From Tetraselmis striata (taxonomy: Eukaryota > Chlorophyta > Chlorodendrophyceae > Chlorodendrales > Chlorodendraceae), in contig VCJN01000175.1 of the NCBI GenBank assembly GCA_006384855.1, forward strand, positions 43,501 to 107,500: DNA of 64,000 nucleotides, given 5' to 3'. Shown here one piece after another: positions 1 through 11,900 of this stretch (position 1 is the stretch's first letter; every line of letters begins with the position of its first letter). The notes under the pieces are model-generated. The model had not been told where the DNA came from and did not search any database. It saw only the letters and a list, made by a program, of their open reading frames with translations. The position numbers and the translations under genes are program-made.

Positions 1-3000
1 AATATATACATACGTACATGTCCTGCTCCGAAACCAGCCCACGTGTCTTTTACGCCGGGTGGATGCATGGGCATCCGGCGTCCGATGCACCCGAAGCATT
101 TGCAGCACGCTACTCTACGCACCGCCAATGCACTCCGCCAGCCCCGCCTCCATCCGCGTCGGAACCGGTAGTAAGTGTTGTTGTGTGCGCACATCATGAT
201 AACATTACACGGCGGGAATTGCAATTACCGGCGGATAATGTGAAGACATTTTCGAAATCGACGGAGAATGAGGCGGTGCTGGCGGAGTGCATTGGCGGTC
301 CATAGAATAGTGTGTTGCTGGGGTTTTGGCTGCATCGGACGCCGTATTCCCATCCATCCGGCACGGAATGTCCGGTCATCACAATTTTTTTTGTTTTACC
401 ATAGTGTGAATATTACGCATCTTTTACGTCGGGTGGATGCATGGGCATCCGGCGTCCGATGCACCCCAAGAATTTGCAGTACGCTACTTTACGCACCGCC
501 AATGCACTCCGCCAGCCCCGCCTCCATCCGCGTCGGAACCGGTAGTAAGTGTTGTTGTGTGCGCACATCATGACAACATTACACTGCGGGAATTGCAATT
601 ACCGGTGGATAATGTGAAGGCATTTTCGAAATCGACGGAGAATGAGGCGATGCTGGCGGAGTGCATTGGCGGTGCAAAGAATAGCGTGTTGTTGGGGTTT
701 TGGCTGCATCGGACGCCTTGTTCCCATCCTTCCGGCACGGAATGTCCGGTTTCACACATTTGAATATAGTGTGAATATTACGCGTCTGTTGCGCCGGGTG
801 GATGCATGGGCATCCGGCGTCCGATGCACCCCAAGAATTTGCAGCACGCTACTCTACGCACCGCCAATGCACTCCGCCAGCCCCGCCTCCATCCGCGTCG
901 GAACCGGTAGTAAGTGTTGTTGTGTGCGCACATCGTGACAACATTACACGGCGGGAATTGCAATTACCGGCGGATAATGTGAAGACATTTTCGAAATCGA
1001 CGGAGAATGAGGCGGGGCTGGCGGAGTGCATTGGCGGTGCAAAGAATAGTGTGTTGTCGGGGTTTTGGCTGCATCGGACGCCGCATTCCCATCCATCCGG
1101 CACGGAATGTCCGGTCATCACACATTTTTGTTTTACCATAGTGTGAATATTACGCATCTTTTACGTCGGGTGGATGCATGGGCATCCGGCGTCCGATGCA
1201 CCCCAAGAATTTGCAGCACGCTACTCTACGCACCGCCAATGCACTCCGCCATCCCCGTCCCCATCCGCGTCGGAACCGGTAGTAAGTGTTGTTGTGTGTG
1301 CACATCGTGACAACATTACACGGCGGGAATTGCAATTACCGGTGGATAATGTGAAGGCATTTTCGAAATCGACGGAGAATGAGGCGATGCTGGCGGAGTG
1401 CATTGGCGGTGCAAAGAGTAGCGTGTTGTTGGGGTTTTGGCTGCATCGGACGCCGTGTTCCCATCCTTCCGGCACGGAATGTCCGGTTTCACACACTTAA
1501 GTGTTAACATAGTGTGAATATTACGCGTCTTTTATGCCGGGTGGATGGGCATCCGACGTCCAATGCACCCCGAAACTCACCAACACGCTACTCTACGCAC
1601 CGCCAATGCACTCCGCCAGCCCCGCCTCCATCCGCGTCGGAACCGGTAGTAAGTGTTGTTGTGTGCGCACATCATGACAACATTACACGGCGGGAATTGC
1701 AATTACCGGCGGATAATGTGAAGGCATTTTCGAAATCGACGGAGAATGAGGCGATGCTGGCGGAGTGCATTGGCGGTGCAAAGAGTAGCGTGTTGCTGGG
1801 GTTTTGGCTGCATCGGACGCCGTGTTCCCACCCTTCCGGCACGGAATGTCCGGTTTTCACTCACTTAAGTGTTAACATAGTGTGAATATTACGCGTCTTT
1901 TATGCCGGGTGGATGTGCATGCGACGTCCAATGCACCCCGAAACTCACCAACACGCTACTCTACGCACCGCCAATGCACTTCGCCAGCCCCGCCTGTTTC
2001 TGCGCGCGTCCTACGTTGCATTGTATATATAAATATATACATACGTATATGTCCTGCTCCGAAACCAGCCCACACGTCTTTTACGCCGGGTGGATGCATG
2101 GGCATCCGGCGTCCGATGCACCCGAAGCATTTGCAGCACGCTACTCTACGCACCGCCAATGCACTCCGCCAGCCCCGCCTCCATCCGCGTCGGAACCGGT
2201 AGTAAGTGTTGTTGTGTGCGCACATCGTGACAACATTACACGGCGGGAATTGCAATTACAGGTGGATAATGTGAAGACATTTTCGAAATCGACGGAGAAT
2301 GAGGCGGTGCTGGCGGAGTGCATTGGCGGTCCATAAAATAGTGTGTTGCTGGGGTTTTGGCTGCATCGGACGCCGTATTCCCATCCATCCGGCACGGAAT
2401 GTCCGGTTTTCACACATTTGTGTGTGACCATATTGTGAATATTACGCATCTTTTACGTCGGGTGGATGCATGGGCATCCGGCGTCCGATGCACCCCAAGA
2501 ATTTGCAGCACGCTACTTTACGCACCGCCAATGCACTCCGCCAGCCCCGCCTCCATCCGCGTCGGAACCGGTAGTAAGTGTTGTTGTGTGCGCACATCAT
2601 GACAACATTACACGGCGGGAATTGCAATTACCGGTGGATAATGTGAAGGCATTTTCGAAATCGACGGAGAATGAGGCGATGCTGGCGGAGTGCATTGGCG
2701 GTGCAACGAGTAGCGTGTTGCTGGGGTTTTGGCTGCATCGGACGCCATGTTCCCATCCTTCCGGCACGGAATGTCCGGTTTCACACACTTAAGTGTTAAC
2801 ATAGTGTGAATATTACGCGTCTTTTATGCCGGGTGGATGCATGGGCATCCGACGTATGACGCACCCTGAAACTCACCAACACGCTACTCTACGCACCGCC
2901 AATGCACTCCGCCAGCCCCGCCTCCAACTGCCTCGGAACCGGTAGTAAGTGTTGTTGTGTGCGCACATCATGACAACATTACACTGCGGGAATTGCAATT

Positions 3001-4550
3001 ACCGGTGGATAATGTGAAGGCATTTTCGAAATCGACGGAGAATGAGGCGATGCTGGCGGAGTGCATTGGCGGTGCAAAGAATAGCGTGTTGTTGGGGTTT
3101 TGGCTGCATCGGACGCCTTGTTCCCATCCTTCCGGCACGGAATGTCCGGTCATCACACATTTGAATATAGTGTGAATATTACGCGTCTGTTGCGCCGGGT
3201 GGATGCATGGGCATCCGGCGTCCGATGCACCCCAAGAATTTGCAGCACGCTACTCTACGCACCGCCAATGCACTCCGCCAGCCCCGCCTCCATCCGCGTC
3301 GGAACCGGTAGTAAGTGTTGTTGTGTGCGCACATCATGACAACATTACACGGCGGGAATTGCAATTACCGGCGGATAATGTGAAGACAGTTTCGAAATCG
3401 ACGGAGAATGAGGCGGGGCTGGCGGAGTGCATTGGCGGTGCAAAGAATAGTGTGTTGTCGGGGTTTTGGCTGCATCGGACGCCGCATTCCCATCCATCCG
3501 GCACGGAATGTCCGGTCATCACACATTTTTGTTTTACCATAGTGTGAATATTACGCATCTTTTACGTCGGGTGGATGCATGGGCATCCGGCGTCCGATGC
3601 ACCCCAAGAATTTGCAGCACGCTACTCTACGCACCGCCAATGCACTCCGCCATCCCCGTCCCCATCCGCGTCGGAACCGGTAGTAAGTGTTGTTGTGTGT
3701 GCACATCGTGACAACATTACACGGCGGGAATTGCAATTACCGGTGGATAATGTGAAGGCATTTTCGAAATCGACGGAGAATGAGGCGATGCTGGCGGAGT
3801 GCATTGGCGGTGCAAAGAGTAGCGTGTTGTTGGGGTTTTGGCTGCATCGGACGCCGTGTTCCCATCCTTCCGGCACGGAATGTCCGGTTTCACACACTTA
3901 AGTGTTAACATAGTGTGAATATTACGCGTCTTTTATGCCGGGTGGATGGGCATCCGACGTCCAATGCACCCCGAAACTCACCAACACGCTACTCTACGCA
4001 CCGCCAATGCACTTCGCCAGCCCCGCCTGTTTCTGCGCGCGTCCTACGTTGCATTGTATATATAAATATATACATACGTACATGTCCTGCTCCGAAACCA
4101 GCCCACATGTCTTTTACGCCGGGTGGATGCATGGGCATCCGGCGTCCGATGCACCCGAAGCATTTGCAGCACGCTACTCTACGCACCGCCAATGCACTCC
4201 GCCAGCCCCGCCTCCATCCGCGTCGGAACCGGTAGTAAGTGTTGTTGTGTGCGCACATCATGACAACATTACACGGCGGGAATTGCAATTACCGGCGGAT
4301 AATGTGAAGACATTTTCGAAATCGACGGAGAATGAGGCGGTGCTGGCGGAGTGCATTGGCGGTCCATAGAATAGTGTGTTGCTGGGGTTTTGGCTGCATC
4401 GGACGCCGTATTCCCATCCATCCGGCACGGAATGTCCGGTCATCACAATTTTTTTTGTTTTACCATAGTGTGAATATTACGCATCTTTTACGTCGGGTGG
4501 ATGCATGGGCATCCGGCGTCCGATGCACCCCAAGAATTTGCAGCACGCTA
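1..4550. repeat. Palindromic ~368-bp satellite array, left block
   Basis: Tandem array of monomers with periods of about 365-372 bp, counted between successive GTGTGAATATT motifs (404, 769, 1141, 1512, 1880). Each monomer is a collinear imperfect palindrome. In the monomer 769-1140, positions 860-880 are the exact reverse complement of 1018-1038, and 816-828 of 1070-1082, both symmetric about position 949. Some monomers carry an extra single half-unit of about 185 bp followed by a TATA-rich segment (for example 1880-2433). That variant recurs with near-constant spacing (TCCTGCTCC at 21, 2052 and 4085), giving a higher-order period of 2,031-2,033 bp. Many short ORFs are open on both strands, but they are repeats of one another and read as satellite shadows, not genes. 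Confidence 0.95.
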
Positions 4551-5895
4551 CACCCCTCCACATAAGTCCGGGTTTTGCATTTTCGATCGCAAAGCGCATG
4601 CATGGGCGAGGATAACGCCGGCTGCATGTGCATACATGCTAACTACAGTGGGAATAGTTCGGGCGAACGCCTATTGTGCGCTTTATACCCACCCGCGCGA
4701 CAACACGACCATTTGTGGGCGCCCTTTCAAAAACGCGAAATCATTGCATGGTGCGTTGGCGCCAGAAAGTTGTGGGTTGCGCCAACCGTCCAAACCTATG
4801 GAAATAGCGGCACTCGTCGCACCAAACTCGGTGGATACGGCCCTTGGCATAAGTTGCACACACCGTGCGTGTAGGCCACTGAAAGCATGTCGCTATAGGC
4901 ACGACGTGACACCCCAACGTCAAGTTGGCCACTGTGGGGAGCAGTTTTGGGGTGAAAATGCTGCTGTTTCTGTGGCGAACGCACGTAGGAGAGGCGCTCG
5001 ATGGCCCCCTTGGCGTAGGGCAATGCTCTACTATAGGGGCGCGTGGTGGAATGCCAGTTGCACCGTTTCGTGGGCGGGGTGGCGCGGTAGGGGCGTGGAT
5101 TTTGATTAATATGAAATTCCTTGAAAAATGCTGTGGAAAATGGCATTTTGGCTGGTAGATGTGTGTATCGCTAGGAGGTGGCACATGCCAAGTGTTGGTG
5201 GTCCGTGGTCATCGACATACATAACGCTCTCGCGCAACTGAGTATGGGGCTTAGACACGCACTTGGCGCAAAGCCACGCGCCCGATATGGGTGGGCACAT
5301 GAGGCAGTGAGGGGCAACTTGGATGATCATCTTTGGGGATTTTTTCCGGAGACCCAAAAAATCGATTTTGTGATTATGGAAGAGTGCTCCCGACGCAGAA
5401 TTGAACGAGGAATGGCGTGATATTTTTAAAAAGTTTTTCTGAGCAAACCCTGAGAAGTTATAGCGTTTTGAAGCCAAGGGGGTGTTGCCGCGCGTGGCCG
5501 ACACTGATGCCATGCCAGTATCGCAACGCGACATGCACTGGCCGCCGCCCACACGGCTGCACCCCAACCAAATGCACCCGAGCCCCTCGCCAATGTGTTT
5601 CCTCACGCGTTCATGCCCATCCCGCCGTTTGGTTGCCTATGCACGCGCGTCGGCGTGTGGGTGATACCGACCCCAGTTTTGGTGCAGTTGCAGGCGACGC
5701 CCATCCACGCACCAAGTGCAGCGTGATTCCCTAGTCAAAGGTCATTAAGCTTCGGTTTGAGCCACTCGTCATGCAGGTTTTATAAAGCCCTCTGAGATTC
5801 CAGGGTTTCATCTCATATACCCTACGTTCAGGTACCCTAGACTTGTGAAGTCTTGAGACTGCCGAAAAGGGACCCCAAACTTATGTGCAGGGGTG
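4551..5895. mobile_element. TIR transposon copy 1 (non-autonomous)
   Basis: A 1,345-bp element with about 24-bp terminal inverted repeats (left ACACCCCTCCACATAAGTCC, right the inverse with a few mismatches). The TA target preference resembles Tc1/mariner-type elements, but no transposase motif was recognised in any frame. The longest internal ORFs (minus 5106-5606, 166 codons; minus 4741-5184; plus 4501-5109) overlap each other and show no recognisable domain. It is probably non-autonomous, or a family whose protein is not recognisable by eye. Confidence 0.8.
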
Positions 5896-6071
5896 TGTTG
5901 GCCATATGTCATTCGGCCATATACGGCCGACGCGGCATGTTTGAATCACCCCAATGCTCCTACTGGCTGCATATGCCCATGACGCATCCACATGCGAGCC
6001 ACGGGCTCGAAAGGGCTCACTGTCCCAAGACGCCTTATTGCGACCTCGTCGAGCGCGCTTGGTGCGGCGCA
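5896..6071. other. Linker between transposon copies 1 and 2
   Basis: A 176-bp spacer that is unrelated to the satellite and repeated at 7417-7592. It contains a small inverted motif around GGCCATATG/CATATACGGCC. It probably represents the genomic flank of the ancestral single insertion, carried along when the element was tandemly amplified. Confidence 0.7.
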
Positions 6072-7416
6072 CACCCCTCCACATAAGTCCGGGTTTTGCA
6101 TTTTCGATCGCAAAGCGCATGCATGGGCGAGGATAACGCCGGCTGCATGTGCATACATGCTAACTACAGTGGGAATAGTTCGGGCGAACGCCTATTGTGC
6201 GCTTTATACCCACCCGCGCGACAACACGACCATTTGTGGGCGCCCTTTCAAAAACGCGAAATCATTGCATGGTGCGTTGGCGCCAGAAAGTTGTGGGTTG
6301 CGCCAACCGTCCAAACCTATGGAAATAGCGGCACTCGTCGCACCAAACTCGGTGGATACGGCCCTTGGCATAAGTTGCACACACCGTGCGTGTAGGCCAC
6401 TGAAAGCATGTCGCTATAGGCACGACGTGACACCCCAACGTCAAGTTGGCCACTGTGGGGAGCAGTTTTGGGGTGAAAATGCTGCTGTTTCTGTGGCGAA
6501 CGCACGTAGGAGAGGCGCTCGATGGCCCCCTTGGCGTAGGGCAATGCTCTACTATAGGGGCGCGTGGTGGAATGCCAGTTGCACCGTTTCGTGGGCGGGG
6601 TGGCGCGGTAGGGGCGTGGATTTTGATTAATATGAAATTCCTTGAAAAATGCTGTGGAAAATGGCATTTTGGCTGGTAGATGTGTGTATCGCTAGGAGGT
6701 GGCACATGCCAAGTGTTGGTGGTCCGTGGTCATCGACATACATAACGCTCTCGCGCAACTGAGTATGGGGCTTAGACACGCACTTGGCGCAAAGCCACGC
6801 GCCCGATATGGGTGGGCACATGAGGCAGTGAGGGGCAACTTGGATGATCATCTTTGGGGATTTTTTCCGGAGACCCAAAAAATCGATTTTGTGATTATGG
6901 AAGAGTGCTCCCGACGCAGAATTGAACGAGGAATGGCGTGATATTTTTAAAAAGTTTTTCTGAGCAAACCCTGAGAAGTTATAGCGTTTTGAAGCCAAGG
7001 GGGTGTTGCCGCGCGTGGCCGACACTGATGCCATGCCAGTATCGCAACGCGACATGCACTGGCCGCCGCCCACACGGCTGCACCCCAACCAAATGCACCC
7101 GAGCCCCTCGCCAATGTGTTTCCTCACGCGTTCATGCCCATCCCGCCGTTTGGTTGCCTATGCACGCGCGTCGGCGTGTGGGTGATACCGACCCCAGTTT
7201 TGGTGCAGTCGCAGGCGACGCCCATCCACGCACCAAGTGCAGCGTGATTCCCTAGTCAAAGGTCATTAAGCTTCGGTTTGAGCCACTCGTCATGCAGGTT
7301 TTATAAAGCCCTCTGAGATTCCAGGGTTTCATCTCATATACCCTACGTTCAGGTACCCTAGACTTGTGAAGTCTTGAGACTGCCGAAAAGGGACCCCAAA
7401 CTTATGTGCAGGGGTG
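6072..7416. mobile_element. TIR transposon copy 2
   Basis: Essentially identical to copy 1 at an offset of 1,521 bp. The one difference noticed is GCAGTTG in copy 1 at about 5688 against GCAGTCG at about 7209. Both ends abut linkers, not TA. Confidence 0.85.
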
Positions 7417-7592
7417 TGTTGGCCATATGTCATTCGGCCATATACGGCCGACGCGGCATGTTTGAATCACCCCAATGCTCCTACTGGCTGCATATGCCCA
7501 TGACGCATCCACATGCGAGCCACGGGCTCGAAAGGGCTCACTGTCCCAAGACGCCTTATTGCGACCTCGTCGAGCGCGCTTGGTGCGGCGCA
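7417..7592. other. Linker between transposon copies 2 and 3
   Basis: Second copy of the 176-bp linker at 5896-6071. Confidence 0.7.
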
Positions 7593-8937
7593 CACCCCTC
7601 CACATAAGTCCGGGTTTTGCATTTTCGATCGCAAAGCGCATGCATGGGCGAGGATAACGCCGGCTGCATGTGCATACATGCTAACTACAGTGGGAATAGT
7701 TCGGGCGAACGCCTATTGTGCGCTTTATACCCACCCGCGCGACAACACGACCATTTGTGGGCGCCCTTTCAAAAACGCGAAATCATTGCATGGTGCGTTG
7801 GCGCCAGAAAGTTGTGGGTTGCGCCAACCGTCCAAACCTATGGAAATAGCGGCACTCGTCGCACCAAACTCGGTGGATACGGCCCTTGGCATAAGTTGCA
7901 CACACCGTGCGTGTAGGCCACTGAAAGCATGTCGCTATAGGCACGACGTGACACCCCAACGTCAAGTTGGCCACTGTGGGGAGCAGTTTTGGGGTGAAAA
8001 TGCTGCTGTTTCTGTGGCGAACGCACGTAGGAGAGGCGCTCGATGGCCCCCTTGGCGTAGGGCAATGCTCTACTATAGGGGCGCGTGGTGGAATGCCAGT
8101 TGCACCGTTTCGTGGGCGGGGTGGCGCGGTAGGGGCGTGGATTTTGATTAATATGAAATTCCTTGAAAAATGCTGTGGAAAATGGCATTTTGGCTGGTAG
8201 ATGTGTGTATCGCTAGGAGGTGGCACATGCCAAGTGTTGGTGGTCCGTGGTCATCGACATACATAACGCTCTCGCGCAACTGAGTATGGGGCTTAGACAC
8301 GCACTTGGCGCAAAGCCACGCGCCCGATATGGGTGGGCACATGAGGCAGTGAGGGGCAACTTGGATGATCATCTTTGGGGATTTTTTCCGGAGACCCAAA
8401 AAATCGATTTTGTGATTATGGAAGAGTGCTCCCGACGCAGAATTGAACGAGAAATGGCGTGATATTTTTAAAACGTTTTTCTGAGCAAACCCTGAGAAGT
8501 TATAGCGTTTTGAAGCCAAGGGGGTGTTGCCGCGCGTGGCCGACACTGATGCCATGCCAGTATCGCAACGCGACATGCACTGGCCGCCGCCCACACGGCT
8601 GCACCCCAACCAAATGCACCCGAGCCCCTCGCCAATGTGTTTCCTCACGCGTTCATGCCCATCCCGCCGTTTGGTTGCCTATGCACGCGCGTCGGCGTGT
8701 GGGTGATACCGACCCCAGTTTTGGTGCAGTTGCAGGCGACGCCCATCCACGCACCAAGTGCAGCGTGATTCCCTAGTCAAAGGTCATTAAGCTTCGGTTT
8801 GAGCCACTCGTCATGCAGGTTTTATAAAGCCCTCTGAGATTCCAGGGTTTCATCTCATATACCCTACGTTCAGGTACCCTAGACTTGTGAAGTCTTGAGA
8901 CTGCCGAAAAGGGACCCCAAACTTATGTGCAGGGGTG
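7593..8937. mobile_element. TIR transposon copy 3
   Basis: Third copy, differing by isolated substitutions near 8450-8475. Its right terminus is followed by TA and then resumes the interrupted satellite monomer. Confidence 0.85.
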
Positions 8938-8939
8938 TA

Positions 8940-11900
8940 CTTTACGCACCGCCAATGCACTCCGCCAGCCCCGCCTCCATCCGCGTCGGAACCGGTAGTA
9001 AGTGTTGTTGTGTGCGCACATCATGACAACATTACACTGCGGGAATTGCAATTACCGGTGGATAATGTGAAGGCATTTTCGAAATCGACGGAGAATGAGG
9101 CGATGCTGGCGGAGTGCATTGGCGGTGCAAAGAATAGCGTGTTGTTGGGGTTTTGGCTGCATCGGACGCCTTGTTCCCATCCTTCCGGCACGGAATGTCC
9201 GGTTTCACACATTTGAATATAGTGTGAATATTACGCGTCTGTTGCGCCGGGTGGATGCATGGGCATCCGGCGTCCGATGCACCCCAAGAATTTGCAGCAC
9301 GCTACTCTACGCACCGCCAATGCACTCCGCCAGCCCCGCCTCCATCCGCGTCGGAACCGGTAGTAAGTGTTGTTGTGTGCGCACATCGTGACAACATTAC
9401 ACGGCGGGAATTGCAATTACCGACGGATAATGTGAAGACATTTTCGAAATCGACGGAGAATGAGGCGGGGCTGGCGGAGTGCATTGGCGGTGCAAAGAAT
9501 AGTGTGTTGTCGGGGTTTTGGCTGCATCGGACGCCGCATTCCCATCCATCCGGCACGGAATGTCCGGTCATCACACATTTTTGTTTTACCATAGTGTGAA
9601 TATTACGCATCTTTTACGTCGGGTGGATGCATGGGCATCCGGCGTCCGATGCACCCCAAGAATTTGCAGCACGCTACTCTACGCACCGCCAATGCACTCC
9701 GCCATCCCCGTCCCCATCCGCGTCGGAACCGGTAGTAAGTGTTGTTGTGTGTGCACATCGTGACAACATTACACGGCGGGAATTGCAATTACCGGTGGAT
9801 AATGTGAAGGCATTTTCGAAATCGACGGAGAATGAGGCGATGCTGGCGGAGTGCATTGGCGGTGCAAAGAGTAGCGTGTTGTTGGGGTTTTGGCTGCATC
9901 GGACGCCGTGTTCCCATCCTTCCGGCACGGAATGTCCGGTTTCACACACTTAAGTGTTAACATAGTGTGAATATTACGCGTCTTTTATGCCGGGTGGATG
10001 GGCATCCGACGTCCAATGCACCCCGAAACTCACCAACACGCTACTCTACGCACCGCCAATGCACTCCGCCAGCCCCGCCTGTTTCTGCGCGCGTCCTACG
10101 TTGCATTGTATATATAAATATATACATACGTACATGTCCTGCTCCGAAACCAGCCCACATGTCTTTTACGCCGGGTGGATGCATGGGCATCCGGCGTCCG
10201 ATGCACCCCAAGAATTTGCAGCACGCTACTCTACGCACCGCCAATGCACTCCGCCATCCCCGTCCCCATCCGCGTCGGAACCGGTAGTAAGTGTTGTTGT
10301 GTGTGCACATCGTGACAACATTACACGGCGGGAATTGCAATTACCGGTGGATAATGTAAAGGCATTTTCGAAATCGACGGAGAATGAGGCGATGCTGGCG
10401 GAGTGCATTGGCGGTGCAAAGAGTAGCGTGTTGTTGGGGTTTTGGCTGCATCGGACGCTGCATCCTTCCGGCACGGAATGTCCGGTTTCACACACTTAAG
10501 TGTTAACATAGTGTGAATATTACGCGTCTTTTATGCCGGGTGGATGGGCATCCGACGTCCAATGCACCCCGAAACTCACCAACACGCTACTCTACGCACC
10601 GCCAATGCACTTCGCCAGCCCCGCCTGTTTCTGCGCGCGTCCTACGTTGCATTGTATATATAAATATATACATACGTACATGTCCTGCTCCGAAACCAGC
10701 CCACATGTCTTTTACGCCGGGTGGATGCATGGGCATCCGGCGTCCGATGCACCCGAAGCATTTGCAGCACGCTACTCTACGCACCGCCAATGCACTCCGC
10801 CAGCCCCGCCTCCATCCGCGTCGGAACCGGTAGTAAGTGTTGTTGTGTGCGCACATCATGACAACATTACACGGCGGGAATTGCAATTACCGGCGGATAA
10901 TGTGAAGACATTTTCGAAATCGACGGAGAATGAGGCGGTGCTGGCGGAGTGCATTGGCGGTCCATAGAATAGTGTGTTGCTGGGGTTTTGGCTGCATCGG
11001 ACGCCGTATTTCCATCCATCCGGCACGGAATGTCCGGTCATCACAAATTTTTTTGTTTTACCATAGTGTGAATATTACGCATCTTTTACGTCGGGTGGAT
11101 GCATGGGCATCCGGCGTCCGATGCACCCCAAGAATTTGCAGCACGCTACTCTACGCACCACCAATGCACTCCGCCAGCCCCGCCTCCATCCGCGTCGGAA
11201 CCGGTAGTAAGTGTTGTTGTGTGCGCACATCATGACAACATTACACTGCGGGAATTGCAATTACCGGTGGATAATGTGAAGGCATTTTCGAAATCGACGG
11301 AGAATGAGGCGATGCTGGCGGAGTGCATTGGCGGTGCAAAGAGTAGCGTGTTGTTGGGGTTTTGGCTGCATCGGACGCCTTGTTCCCATCCTTCCGGCAC
11401 GGAATGTCCGGTTTCACACATTTGAATATAGTGTGAATATTACGCGTCTGTTGCGCCGGGTGGATGGGCATCCGGCGTCCGATGCACCCCAAGAATTTGC
11501 AGCACGCTACTCTACGCACCGCCAATGCACTCCGCCATCCCCGTCCCCATCCGCGTCTGAACCGGTAGTAAGTGTTGTTGTGTGCGCACATCGTGACAAC
11601 ATTACACGGCGGGAATTGCAATTACCGGTGGATAATATGAAGGCATTTTCGAAATCGACGGAGAATGAGGCAATGCTGGCGGAGTGCATTGGCGGTGCAA
11701 AGAGTAGCGTGTTGTTGGGGTTTTGGCTGCATCGGACGCCGTGTTCCCATCCTTCCGGCACGGAATGTCCGGTTTCACACACTTAAGTGTGAACATAGTG
11801 TGAATATTACGCGTCTTTTATGCCGGGTGGATGGGCATCCGACGTCCAATGCACCCCGAAACTCACCAACACGCTACTCTACGCACCGCCAATGCACTTC

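Larger units (their letters stand above)
4551..8937. mobile_element. Three-copy composite of a TA-target TIR transposon
   Basis: Three tandem copies of a 1,345-bp transposon separated by two 176-bp linkers (period 1,521 bp) interrupt a satellite monomer. The outer left end begins CACCCCTCCACATAAG and the outer right end finishes CTTATGTGCAGGGGTG, which are inverted repeats. TA lies on both outer flanks (4549-4550 and 8938-8939), and joining the flanks with one TA restores the normal satellite sequence GCTACTTTACGC. Inner junctions have TG and CA instead of TA. The simplest reading is that the tandem triplet inserted as one unit using its outermost ends. The copies differ at only a few positions, so amplification is recent. 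Confidence 0.88.
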
